This document shows positions 42,211 through 53,129 of a stretch of DNA of 64,000 nt, piece by piece. The translations under genes and the position numbers were made by a program. The stretch lies in contig JAJHZJ010000043.1 in the NCBI GenBank assembly GCA_023548195.1, forward strand, positions 1,678,391 to 1,742,390, in the 5' to 3' direction. Under the pieces are notes generated by a model, which was not told the DNA's origin, searched no databases, and worked only from the letters and a program-made list of their open reading frames with translations. This DNA is from Bettongia penicillata ogilbyi. Lineage: Eukaryota; Chordata; Mammalia; Diprotodontia; Potoroidae. Position 1 is the stretch's first letter; every line of letters starts with the position of its first letter.

Positions 42211-42655
42211 ACAACTCTCTCCTGCATTCTTTGCATTTTTTTTCCCCTATATCTCTGCCTTGCTATGGAGACAAGAGGTGGCTGAACTCTGAACTCGTTC
42301 TTTTCTCAGTATTTATTGGGTTGGGGTGGGGAGATAAAGAGCTTAGGCGCCACTTCTTTCCCTCCCTAGTGTTAACAAAGCGTGCTGACCAAGCAAATCT
42401 GACTGACAGCATCTGACTCTGTGGGAGCACTGTCATTAAAGCCTTGCTCAGCACTATGGTCAAGGCTGGCAGCCTCCAGGGTCAGCACTGAGGTGGGCAA
42501 AGAAGTGAAGCTGGCCCAGCTAGAAGCCATCATGTTGCTGCCATCTGGGACTCCTATGGGGCAGCAGAAACAGAGCTATTTAAGTGGTAGGAAGGGGTGT
42601 TGCCGGTGCTGATAGAGCCAACTCTGCTTTGTGCCTTCAGGCAGTTTTTATTGTT
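42211..42655. other. Unassigned
   Basis: No recognised feature; short overlapping frames only. Confidence 0.5.
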
Positions 42656-42659
42656 AGAA

Positions 42660-42998
42660 GAGCAAGAGTCAGACTCCTCATATTGATGCTAGATGATTAG
42701 TGTCCTTTCTAAAATATGACCTTCAGAACTACACATGGTGATCCAGATGTCAAGTGATCAAGGCAGAAACAACAAAGCCCTTGCCATCCTCATTGTATAT
42801 GCCACATTGCTAAGAATATGAGTGGGATCCCATATGCATTCTTGGCTCTAAAGCTACTTCCTGACTCATGCTAAGTTTACAATCCATGGAAACTCCTAGA
42901 TCTTTTTTCGTTTCAGGTCAGCTGCTGGCCCATTCTGTATTTTTTGTTTTGAACTCCAGTGTAAAACACTGTATTTACTAAAATACTGATATAAATCC
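42660..42998 (-). repeat. CR1/L3 LINE, part 1 of a split copy
   Basis: L3 complement words: GGTGATCCAGATGTCAAGTG, ATATGCCACATTGCTAAGAA, GTTTACAATCCATGGAAACT, CCTAGATCTTTTTTCG and GTAAAACACTGTATTTACT. It breaks near 42,998 where the next L3 segment should begin; that segment is at 44,755. Confidence 0.7.
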
Positions 42999-43014
42999 TC
43001 AGCTGGATAGTCAT

Positions 43015-44290
43015 TGAGGATGCATCAAGTCTTCCTTATATGCCAGGCTCTACATGAAGCAATGGAGTGCAGACAAAAACAAAAACATGCTCTTCCCTCA
43101 ATGAAGAAACATTCTAATGCGGGAGACTCTCTACAGATCAAATGGATGCGGAGTATAGGGGAGTCATCGCAGAGGAAATGGTTGAGACCAGATGCAGGAA
43201 GTAGGGTGAAAGCGAGAGGTGGAAGTGAAGGGGCTCCAGCCATGAGGAATAGCCTGGACAAAGGCACTGAGTTGGTGGATGGAGCACCAAACACCAACTG
43301 CAAGGAGGACAATGTGACTGGACCACATACTGCATGGAGGGGAGTAAGGTGCAAGGAGAATGGAACTGTAGGAAAAGCCTAGCAGGTGGAGGGCTGGAAT
43401 GGCTAGGGATAATAGGGAGTCATCAGAGTTTACTTAGGAGAAGGGTGCATTGTCATATTTAGGCTATAGGAAAAAAATAAATACAATATTATGTTAGCTG
43501 AGTAGAGAATAGATGGGTGCAGGGAGGGGGAAGACATTTGGGAAAAAGCAATCCAACAGAAGGCTATGACAAAGGTCCAAGGAGGAGATGACTATATGAA
43601 TGAAGAGGAGAGGGATATAGATGGGCAACGCGGGGAGGGCAGAAAAGACAAGACATATCAGATCAACTATGTGGAGACAGTGAGCAACCAAGGATGATGC
43701 CTGGGTTGTGAGCCTGGGTGATTGAGAGGGTGGTGGTGCCATTGGGAGTAATGGGAAATTTTGAAAGAGTTTAAGTTGAAGAGAAAAAGTTCTGGTTTGA
43801 CTGTGTCGAGTTAGAGATGTCTCCTCTGGGATATCCAATTCAAGATGTTCAAAAGTCAGTCAGTGAGACTGAGGTTGGTTGTATCTATTTACATAGACAG
43901 ATTATCTATCTTCATATAGAGATATATCTATAGAGAGCAGATTAATATATCTGTATCTATAGATCTCTATATTGATGCAGATACCTATTCATCTATATAT
44001 ATTTATATATACTATATATACACACATATATGTGTATATATAAACATATGAACACAAAGTATATGTATGCTCCATGTTACATATAAAGTACACACACACA
44101 TACATATGTATAGATAGACAGAAATTTGGGGATCATCTTCAAGGAGGTGATAATTAAGCCCACAGGAGTTTATAAGAGCACTAAGCAATAGAGTATAGAG
44201 AGAAAGGTGGGGAGGGTCAAGGATAGAGCCTTGAAGGACACTTACGGTTAATGAGCAGGACACAGATGAAGATACAGAATGACAAGGACA
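43015..44290 (-). pseudogene. L2 LINE, 3' half including an RT-domain remnant
   Basis: Tail complement at 43,018-43,130, then CCTGGACAAAGGCACTGAGT, GAATGGCTAGGGATAATAGG and further L2 words. The minus frame 44,012-44,263 keeps VLQGSILDPPHLSLYTLLLS followed by NYHLLEDDPQIS, the L2 counterpart of the RT PQGSVLGP and Y-A-D-D motifs; the catalytic Tyr-Ala-Asp-Asp reads Leu-Glu-Asp-Asp. An AT-rich tract at 43,870-44,130 has expanded inside it. It interrupts the L3 copy. Confidence 0.8.
43870..44130 (+). repeat. AT-rich TATC/ATAC simple repeat
   Basis: ATATCTATAGAG, TATATATATATTTATATAT and ACACACATACATATG words inside the L2 copy. Confidence 0.8.
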
Positions 44291-44750
44291 TAGGATAGTA
44301 TCACTGGTCTATGGACAAAATTCTTATGTTTGATGAAACAATAACCAAATTAAAGTGTATTGCTGATCTAAGGGCTGCATGATTTCCAGCCCCATCTGCC
44401 CACTGTCTCTTTGTTCTGCCACCATCATTGCACAAGCGTAGGGGACCATTTTGTATTTATCTGTGTTTCATGGATTACCATGGCAAAAAGGAAAAGCAGA
44501 TTCTTGCCAGGTGGCCACTTGGTGATGTGTTGCTCTGAGATGATCATGGCTGACTCTCAAAAAGCAGAGTTGGGTTACAGATAGAGTCATAATTGTGAAC
44601 TCTCTGCCCTAGTGGGATCTGTCAGAGCATGTTCTCCACTGGCATAGCCTTGAGAAGTCGGGGTCCCCTCTATTATGTACTGATGCAGAAGAAAAGGAAT
44701 TTGTAGGGCAAAGTTGTGCATTGATCAGCATGAAGTCCCACTTTATTGGC
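44291..44750. other. Unassigned, between L2 and the second L3 part
   Basis: No family recognised. It lies inside the interval that splits the L3 copy and so may have arrived with, or before, the L2. Confidence 0.45.
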
Positions 44751-44754
44751 TGTG

Positions 44755-45345
44755 GTTGAACGCTCTAACCTGTCAAGAAATGTCTGTTTGCTCACTCTGC
44801 CACTGATGGATTTGGATTTCCTTTTCAGCTTGGTGTCAACTACCAATGTGATAAATATGTAACCTATGCCTTCCACTGAGTCACTGATACAGTATACAAT
44901 GCCCCAGGGACAAGAACAGATCTTTGTATCACCCTGAACACAGAGACATAGCCCCAGGTTGACAGTGACCCTTTTGTCATTTCTAAATTCACCAACTTAT
45001 TTGTCATCCATCTTGTATCTCTTCAGTCTTTCCACAAGAATAGCAGGAGACATTTTATCAAACGCTTTACCCAAAATTGAGGATATTTTAACTGCAGTCA
45101 GATCTCTGAGCCTAATAAACATATCAAAAAGGAAGGCTAAGTGACCATGATAGGATCTGTTCTTGATGAGATCATGTGGAATCTCCATGGTCACCACTTT
45201 TTTTCTGGGTGTTCACTTACCATTTCTTTTAGAATGCATTTTAGATTCCACTTGGTGATGCCCCTTGCTATCAGAGAACGGAGGATGGAGCTGGTGTGGT
45301 GGTGGTATGGGGATGAAGGGGGTGGTCTGCAGCTCTCAGATGTGA
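44755..45345 (-). pseudogene. CR1/L3 LINE, part 2: RT-domain remnant
   Basis: The minus frame 44,997-45,197 reads IPHDLIKNRSYHGHLAFLFD and ends ILGKAFDKMSPAILVERLKR, the CR1-clade RT segment around the conserved K-A-F-D motif. Upstream on the plus strand, ATGCCCCAGGGACAAGAACA and ATCCATCTTGTATCTCTTCA agree with L3. The first residues of the usual 'Y-L-D-F-S-K-A-F-D' are changed (ISSILGKAFD), removing the catalytic Asp. Confidence 0.8.
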
Positions 45346-46245
45346 TATACCTTGGCATATGCTGTCACTGATTAGTTCTGACCACTTTTATTCCTTAGTT
45401 TCAATTGAGGATTCAGCTGAGGGACTGTATAAAGGCAAATAAAATAAAAGACATCAGTGAAATTTTAAAAAAATGAGCATATTCTAGAGTTCTGGGGAAA
45501 ACTGAAGTCAAATTCCCTCTCACTCTCATATTTTACAGGATCCATTTCCTTCTTATTTTAGAAAACTGGGGCATTTACCCTGGTCTACCCCAGCCCTACA
45601 TTTTCTGTGCTCCTCAGTCTTTGAAGGGTCACTAGTAAGGGCTCAGAAATCATTCTCCATTGTTCTATACACTAAGATAGGGTTCATCTAAACCTGGTGA
45701 CTAGAATTCATTGGCAGCAGATCTTGACTTTTCCTGGATTTTAGCCACACATCAATCATTTTTATTCATCCTGCCTAGTCCCAGAATGTTCCCTTTTGCA
45801 GGAAAAAAAAACCCCAGAAATACAATAAGAGATAATCGCTCTGCCTTCTCTTTGTTGTCCACAGGCACTCAAAGTCCTGGCTGTCTTAGATTCCTCTCTT
45901 CTTTCTCACTTGGCTGTAGTTGACATGTTTGCATCACTTAGTTTTTTTCTAACAGCCTTTGCCTACTCTTTAGCCCTCCTGACACTATTACTTAGAGGAA
46001 CTGACACTTTTTGCATCCATCCTATATTACCTGTTTATGCTCTCATCTTCCGTACATGTCTTAAAAGACTCGTTGGTGAGTGTGCTATGCATCCATGAGT
46101 CACTACAGATGCCTCCTACTTTCTCTTCTCAGAGATATTGTATATATTTTGAAGCTAGTCTGTAAGAGTCTTTCATTCCTCTTGACCTAACTTCTTGTAC
46201 AACTGGCATCCAGGCAATGCTACCTTCCATTACAGTACATTACAA
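45346..46245. other. Unassigned
   Basis: No repeat or coding motif seen over about 900 bases. Frames at 45711-45923 and 45910-46098 have no domain. Confidence 0.45.
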
Positions 46246-46249
46246 AGTG

Positions 46250-46850
46250 TCCTGATCTTGGAATGAAGAGGTTTGAGCTCTAATTCCTAACGTGTCAGTT
46301 AGTCTGTATGACCTAGATGTGGTTCCTTCTCTGAATAGTGAAGGAGTTGGAAGAGATGACCTTCAATTTGGTAAGTTAGAATTTATCTTAATTGCAATAA
46401 AGTCCCCTCTCCATGAATTTCTAATATTTTGTGGATTGTGAGATGAAGATGTTCATCTAAATACAGTAAATCTCAGAAACACCATTCGATTTTATTTTAT
46501 CTATCGAGGATTCTTTTTGTATTATAACCTGACCAGGTAGGTTCACTTTAAATCAACATAATAGGATTATTGCTTTGAATAAATGGCAGAATAAAGAGTA
46601 TTTCTAGGTCAATATAAACTTCAGTGTTACACAAATAAATTCTAATTCAACAAAGCAAATGCATCATAAGGAAATGACTTTCTACCAGGAATCCTTTCAT
46701 CCTTCAATCTCTGGTAACTTCCATGCAAAATCCCCACAGTGAACATGTAGCCACCCTTGGACTACCTCAGTCTGTTTAATTATGAAATGGGGACAATAAT
46801 ACTCATTATTCCTGCCTCACTGGGTGGTTCAGTCTAACTAAATCCAACAA
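46250..46850 (+). repeat. MIR-like fragments in AT-rich sequence
   Basis: A weak MIR at 46,250-46,370 (TCTTGGAATGAAGAGGTTTG, TGTATGACCTAGATG) and a MIR end at 46,760-46,840 (AATTATGAAATGGGGACAAT, CCTGCCTCACTGGGTGG). Between them nothing is recognised. Confidence 0.45.
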
Positions 46851-46854
46851 TTAA

Positions 46855-47010
46855 TCTCCCAACATGCATTTATTATAACATACTATGTTCGAGGCAAAGG
46901 ATTTAATAAATGCCTCCTCTGTCCCAGGCATTGTGTTAGGTTTCTGAGATACCAAAGCAAGAGAGAGGAACTCTTCACCACTGTTAAGGAGTTTAAAGTC
47001 TATACTGTGA
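46855..47010 (-). repeat. L2 LINE 3' end
   Basis: AACATGCATTTATTATAACA, CTGTCCCAGGCATTGTGTTA and GTTAAGGAGTTTAAAGTC are the L2 tail complement. Confidence 0.7.
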
Positions 47011-47014
47011 AGAA

Positions 47015-47150
47015 AGTATATATGTATACATATACATACATACACACAGTATGCATGTGTCTAGCTATACACACTCTATTAATCCATCTCTACCTATAAA
47101 TGCATATATTTATACATATATACACACATTCATATGTAAATATGTGCACA
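47015..47150 (+). repeat. TATACA-type simple repeat
   Basis: ATATATGTATACATATACAT and TATACATATATACACACATT with interruptions. Confidence 0.8.
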
Positions 47151-47159
47151 CCTTCATCT

Positions 47160-48015
47160 AGACAAGGAGATTTTGGGGGCAGAGGAATCAAAACTGGGTT
47201 TATGTAGGTGAGATTCAAGTTGAAGACATCTAGGGATTTTAAGCAGTGATGGTAAAAGAGATCACATATTTCAGAAGTGCCCATAGGCTGCAGCCAGTAC
47301 AAAGGCAGGAAATGGAATCTGGGGTATAAGAACTAAGAATACCATTCACTAAGTGAATCATAGCCATATGTGGGAGTGGTCAGCCCTTTTCATGGGCTTT
47401 AGTGAGGGCCCAACTCAGGTTGGTTACCGTAAAATAGAGAGATCATGATGAGGGTGAAGAACAGATTTAAGAGAAGTGAGACATAGAAAATGATGAAGGT
47501 TCTAAGACTGTATCCAGAGGGGATTGTATAGGGGATGGTGGTGAGGCAGTTTACTATAGGTTCTCAGTGATTCAGCATCAGTAGGATTTAAAGAGTAAAA
47601 GGAAGTTTGCTAACTATAGTGGAAAAGTCTGACTTTGCCAGGACTGTACTTCAATGATCAAGGTAGTATAGCAGGCATTAAACCAGGCTCTAGGATACAA
47701 AGATTAAATATGAGAAGTGAAATCAAGATGGAGAAATGACAATCATCATTTTCTGCCCAGCTCATCAAACATGTATCATCCACAGCAACCTAGAAAATAC
47801 AGTCTCCTGAATTCTGATTGATAAAGATAAGAAAAAGTAGCAGTGAGTCATTTTTATAGACTCGGGCAGCTTAGGAGGATAAACGGAGAGAGCTGTGAAT
47901 ACGAGGGTGGTAGATGGCCAGGACAGCAACACAGCAGCAACTGAGGCAGAGGCACCAGTGATCATCCTGGGTCCTAAGGATGGTAAGGGGGTGCAAGAAT
48001 GAACAAACACCAGGG
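47160..48015 (-). repeat. L2-like sequence, diverged
   Basis: GGTGAGATTCAAGTTGAAGA, GGCAGGAAATGGAATCTGG, TAGTGAGGGCCC and GATCATCCTGGGTCC fit minus-strand L2 in order but with many gaps. It follows on from the L2 tail at 46.9 kb, with the simple repeat between. Confidence 0.5.
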
Positions 48016-48635
48016 CTTAAAGTACCAGGGGAGATAGAGATCCAAGGCATCCCGAGTCAGTGCTAAGAACAAGACCAGGTGCCAGATGGCAGTTTTGTTC
48101 CCTATTACTCAGTTCCAGGGCACAGTTCCAGGATGGTGAAGATCAGTTGCAGTAGCAAGCAAGAGAGACTCTAGCTGTGTACTAGCAAGTAACAAGTTCC
48201 AAAAACTTAGCTGTGCAGCCTTGAGTTCAAAGGCAGAATAGGAAGTCAGTTCTAACCTTTAACCCTTCATATAAGCTTTAGGTAGACTAGCCAGGCTGGA
48301 AACCAAGACCAGCGGAAGTCAAGCAATTCATTCTCTCTGAACCTGCAGAATTTCCCAGAGGGCTAACAGTAACTGAGTCCCGCAGCAGTATATGGACATA
48401 CAACCACATGCAAGCTGAAAGACCAAAATGTGCCTTGGTAATTTGCACAGCTCATACCAAGAAGTCAATGAATAGATGTCATCCCAGACTGACCTATGAG
48501 AATAACAGGCCATTAAAAACCAAACCAAACCAAATCAAACCAAACAAAAAACAAAAACAACAAAAGTACATTTAGACATTCTGCCTTCCAGAAATGATCA
48601 GAGCTCAGCACTGACTTAAACTGCAGGGTCAAGAA
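48016..48635. other. Unassigned
   Basis: No family recognised. An A/C-rich stretch (AACCAAACCAAATC and similar) lies at 48,515-48,560. Confidence 0.5.
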
Positions 48636-48639
48636 ATAG

Positions 48640-49875
48640 GCTGGAAGAAGGAGAAAATTTTTAAAAAGAATCTGACCATGTAGAGCTATTCTGGTGACAG
48701 GGAAGCTCAAGATGCAAGCACGGGAGACAATGACTTAAAACATCTACAAGCAAAGCCTCAAAGAAAAATGATATTGAATACAAGCCCAATAAAAATATTA
48801 GAAGTTTAACAAAAAATCTTAAAAAGTAAAAAAAAAAAGGATTTAAAAATACCAAATAAGAATGGTAAAGAAAAAAAATGAGTTATACAAGAAAATTATG
48901 AACAGAAAATTGACAGCTTTGTAAAAGAAGCACAAAAAATATGAGAAAAAGAACTCATTAGAATTGGCCAAATGGTAAAAGAAGTACAAAATCATACTGA
49001 AGAAAATAACTCCTTAAAATTATAATTGGTTAAATGGAATGTAATAACTTCATCAGATATCAAGAAAAAAAGTCAAAAGAATAAAATCATAGAAGAAAAT
49101 GTGACATATCTCCTAGGAGAAGATCAATTGAAAAAGGCACTGAGGAAAGACAGCTTAAGACTCATTGGACATTCTGAAACCTATGATCAAATAAAGCAAC
49201 TAGACCTTATATTTCAAGAAATTATAAAGGAAAGCAGCACAGATGTTTTAGAAGTAGAGTGGAAAGTAGAAATAGAAATGATTCATCGATCACCTCCTGA
49301 AAGAAATCCCCAAATGAAAGCTCCCAGGAATATTAGAGCAAAACCAGAACTCTCAGGTCAAAGAAAATGTACTACAAGCAGTCAGAAGGGAAGACTTCAA
49401 ATGGCAAGGAGCTGCAATCAGGATCACACAAGAACGAGTTTTTTAGTTGCCCAATCATTTTTCAGTCATGTCCGCTTTGTGACGTCATATGGAATTCTAT
49501 TGGCAAAGATACTGGAGTGGTTTACCATTTCCTTCTCCAGATGATTTTACAGGGAAACTAAGGTGAACAGGGTTAAGTGACTCTAGAAGTGTCTGAGGTC
49601 AAATTTGAACACCGAAAGATGAGTGTTCCTGACTCCAAGCTTGGCATTCTATCAAAAATGCCATCTAGCTGCTCCAACAGTTAAGCAGCAACCACTATAT
49701 AGAAAGAAAGGGCATGGGATACGATATTCTAGAAAGCAACAGATCTAGGATTACAGCCAAGAATAACTTATCTATCCCTCTCCAGTGAACTGGGATCTGC
49801 CCATATGACTAATCTAGAGAATTTTACCCTAAAACCTCTCATTTTTATAGTCAGTTGTGTGATGCAGAATTTCTG
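48640..49875 (+). pseudogene. Degraded L1/HAL1 ORF1 interrupted by a SINE
   Basis: A-rich coiled-coil region from about 48,860, then an open stretch (49,026-49,434) with RKDSLRLIGHSETYDQ and MIHRSPPERNPQMKAPRN, matching RRDNLKILGLPESHDQ and IHRSPPERDPKKETPRN of the HAL1 at 38-39 kb. The match stops at a SINE (49,440-49,680) and resumes afterwards with the C-terminal domain (LGLQPRI-like). Frame breaks occur on both sides. The ORF1 insertion point lies just after the IRITQD equivalent. Confidence 0.82.
49440..49682 (-). mobile_element. Marsupial tRNA/CORE SINE with RTE-like tail, inside ORF1
   Basis: On the plus strand: TTCAGTCATGTCCGCTTTGT, GATACTGGAGTGGTTTACCA, TTTCCTTCTCCAGATGATTT, GGGTTAAGTGACTCTAGAAG and ATGCCATCTAGCTGC. 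Same family as 262-505, 22,531-22,777 and 56,570-56,765. It lands in the ORF1 pseudogene, so it is younger than that element. Confidence 0.85.
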
Positions 49876-50004
49876 TAGGGTGTTCACTTCCTCATCTGGT
49901 CCACCTGGGAGCTCTGTGCCCCTGGGCAAGTCACAGAATCACACAATTTCAGAGAACAAGAACAACAAACAACAGAACATTGAAATCCTCCCTGTCTCTC
50001 ATCT

Positions 50005-50150
50005 CTATGGAAAAGAAAAGGGAAGGAAAGGGAAGGGAAGGGAAGGGAGAGGAAGGAAAGGGAAGGATAGAAGGGAGGGGAAGGGAGGGAAAGGAAAGGG
50101 AATGAAGAGAAAGGAAGGGGAGAGGAAGGCAGGAAAGGGGAGGGAAGTTA
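50005..50150 (+). repeat. GGAAA/GGGAA purine tract
   Basis: About 145 bases of AAGGGAAGGGAAGGAAAGG words with GAGG variants, nearly free of pyrimidines. Confidence 0.9.
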
Positions 50151-51340
50151 CTAGAAAATATTACTGCTCCTATAACAATGAAAATGTGAATTTTTTCCCC
50201 ACATGTGTGCCACATTTTCTCTATGTGTGTATTTTTAGCAATGAAAATGTATGTATCTGTGAAAGTGTGTGCCCTAGGTATGTATAAGAAATGTGTCTTT
50301 GCTATTTTTCTTCCTGAGGTATTTCATTAAATGTCTTTACTTTGACCTAATTGTATCCTTCAACTAACTTGTAAATTAAACAACACCAGATGATGCTTGT
50401 AAGCTATGATTTTGAATGGATGTAGACTCACGGAGTATTTTGAGTTGGGTAATGATTCTACGGGCAAGTATTTGAGGCATTCTTCCAGTCCTACACATAT
50501 TTCTTGACATTGAAACTCTCAAAGCCCTTAAAGTTGCATAACCTCTAGCATGTGCTTAATGTGTATATTTGTATATACGCATGTTTGATCTATTCTGACT
50601 GATTTTCACCTCTCCTTCTTCTGTGACATTTCCACTTTATACAGTAGCACATCTGGTACTATGATGTGAAACTAATGGGAAAGTTCTCCTCTCCTTGAGA
50701 AAACTGTTAGTTATAAATATTTTTTTTCAGATTTTCACCATCTTTCTTCTTATTGTTGCATTCCTCCCACATTCATACTCAAGTGCCTTTGGGTGACTTC
50801 TTAGAGGTCAAATATTTTTTTAGTGCATCTTTTCATACCCTGCTTGCAGTTTCATGAGCTGACATCCATAATCTTCCCCCATTCTTTCCCATAAGACTTT
50901 GCAAACTTATTTCTATCTAACCTCCTGATTCTCTTGACTTCCATGTCGCTATTTAGTGAGGAAATCAAGTGTTGCTTCCTAAGCCCATTAAAATTCTTTT
51001 GGTTTTCCTGCTATGGCAGATTGTTTACTTTGTTTGAAATACTTGGTGAAATTATTTCAATTGGTTTCAAAGTCATTTAAGCTATAATTTTCTCATTTTG
51101 AACATCAAACACATGTTGAAATCAGTAACTTGGGAGTTGTCTGAATTGTGCGTCATACTCTTTTGTCTCATTTATTTTCCTTCTAGTTTTATGTGGATTT
51201 TGATTACTACTCTAAGAAGTTGGTAGTTTGATTCTACACAAACAACTGATTTGGGAATTATACCTACTTTAATAGAAGCAATTTCTTTCTGTGAAATATA
51301 ATCAATTTAATTTTTGAGTGCTGTTTATGACTTGCCATGT
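50151..51340. other. Unassigned AT-rich sequence
   Basis: About 1.2 kb with many TTT and AAA words, for example TTGGTTTCAAAGTCATTTAA and GGGAATTATACCTACTTTAA. It reads like the complement of an old LINE or DNA transposon body, but I cannot place it. Confidence 0.4.
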
Positions 51341-51341
51341 C

Positions 51342-51425
51342 AAGGCAACAGGCATCTATTAAGCATGTACCATGTGCTAGCCACTGCTAAGTTCTAATTC
51401 TTGAAGAAAACAATGATGTGTTGGA
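51342..51425 (-). repeat. L2 3' end fragment
   Basis: GGCATCTATTAAGCATGTAC and CATGTGCTAGCCACTGCTAA on the plus strand. It sits inside the AT-rich unassigned block. Confidence 0.55.
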
Positions 51426-52735
51426 AGGAGACTGATACGGTCTACTATTCTCTGTCCTCTTTCATTCTTTATTTCTGAATCACTTTTACAATGTAGTTAT
51501 GTCATCTTTGCCTATATCAATAATTGCATTGAAATCACCAAATATTGGAGTATATTTCAATGTAATGTTGAAACTTTTAAAAATCCAGTTCTTTGGGCAA
51601 TTTCTATACCCTCTTCATGTTTTGCAACCTCTGTTGGTGAATAACCCTTGCATTTGTTTTGATTGTTGCCATTTTCTTCACACACTTTTCACGAGAATTA
51701 AAATTTGAAAGGAATCAAGGTCTCATAAAATCTGTCTTGTTGATTTTGATTAAAAAAACACGAAGCCAAAAGCAGTTTTCCAGCCCCTTTATCTGCCTCT
51801 TTGAAGAGAGGCTGCCAGCCAAGCTCTCCTTCTCTGAAGCAGCTTCCTTTTGTCTTATTGCTTTATTTAGAGTGATTAGACACTCTCTGGTGAAGCTATT
51901 CCTGGGGGAGAGGGTTTGGGGGTGTCCCTGTTACGTGATATTAGCATGAGCTCCCATTCGGATATATTCCTCCTGCAACTCACTCTTAGCTATCAGTGAT
52001 TACTGTCCCAATTCCCTTTAATCAATTGATATTCATTAGTTTTTACTAAAGGGTATTTACTTCAAAGATGTAGCAAGATGAGAAATAGAGATGTTTGCCC
52101 TAAACCCAACAATTGGGACTATACATCCCATATATCCTCAATTCCAAGGGATAGTGAACTCAGACTTAATTCAGCTTCTACTTAGGATTTGCCCTCACCA
52201 AGTGTATCTCCAAATTCAGCCTTGTATGATTGAGTTCACATCTCTGCTGCTTCTAGGGACTGCAGTTCTTATTATGCAGATTCTGGAAAATCCTAGAATT
52301 AAATGAAAGCTCAGCATGTCTGGTCAGTCACCATCATGACCTTTCAAAGCTCACAAGGTCATAGCCAGCTTTCAACATCCTTCATAAAAAGAACAAAGAG
52401 CAAAACCCAAGAGTAGAGGCCCTCCTTCTAAGATCACATACTGGTCCTGGAGAGGTAGACCCTGAGACTTCTCCCTTATGACATTGTCTCTCTCACTTTA
52501 CCTGAAGCTAGGCAGGAAATAGATTGATGAAGGGCTAGACCATGGAAAACCAGTGCCTTTTGAGTCGCTCCAGCTGAAGCCACAAGCTTAATCCAAATGT
52601 TTCTTCTTCACCATGTAGTTAGGAGACCAAAACCAGTTATAAAATGTCTACATGTGCTTGAAAGTCCACATGAGATCATCATCGACTGAGCACTCTGTGG
52701 ATGCTAGGAAGGATTGGACTCATTGGCTAATCCCC
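51426..52735. other. Unassigned; possible conserved block at 51,680-52,060
   Basis: Bases 51,520-51,600 continue the AT-rich texture. From 51,680 there is a repeat-free stretch with TTGATTTTGATTAAAAAAAC, GCTTTATTTAGAGTGATTAG and CTTTAATCAATTGATATTCA. This is suggestive of a conserved non-coding element, not proof. No exon seen. Confidence 0.3.
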
Positions 52736-52737
52736 AG

Positions 52738-52960
52738 TTACACAGAGATCCATTGTAACACTAACAGTAACACTGTGTTATGATCAACTATGATAGACTT
52801 AGCTCTTCTCAGCAAAACAGTGATCCAAGACAATTCTAAAAGACTCATGATGGAAAACGCTGTCCACATCCAGAGAAAGAACTGAAAGAACTGAATACAG
52901 ATTGAAGTGAAATGTTCATTTGTTGATCTCATAGTTATAGTGCCAACTCTAAATTAATGT
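52738..52960 (+). repeat. L1 3' UTR-proximal fragment
   Basis: GATCAACTATGATAGACTTA, GCTCTTCTCAGCAAAACAGT, CCAAGACAATTCTAAAAGAC, TCATGATGGAAAACGCTGTC and CACATCCAGAGAAAGAACTG match L1 and the reverse complement of 4.5-4.6 kb. Confidence 0.8.
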
Positions 52961-53129
52961 TTATGCAGAGTCCAAACGCTGTAATTCCTAGTACCTTCTA
53001 CCCCTTTCCATCATTTTCCCAACACTCATTACAGAATCTGGAGAGGCCCATCAGGGACAAAGGGTCATTTTGTATTTTTCTTTGTTTCATTGATTGGGTT
53101 GCTATGGTAGAAGAAATCATTACTAATTG

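Noticed and set aside
43014..43382. 122-codon plus frame
   Set aside because: It is antisense to an L2 3' region.
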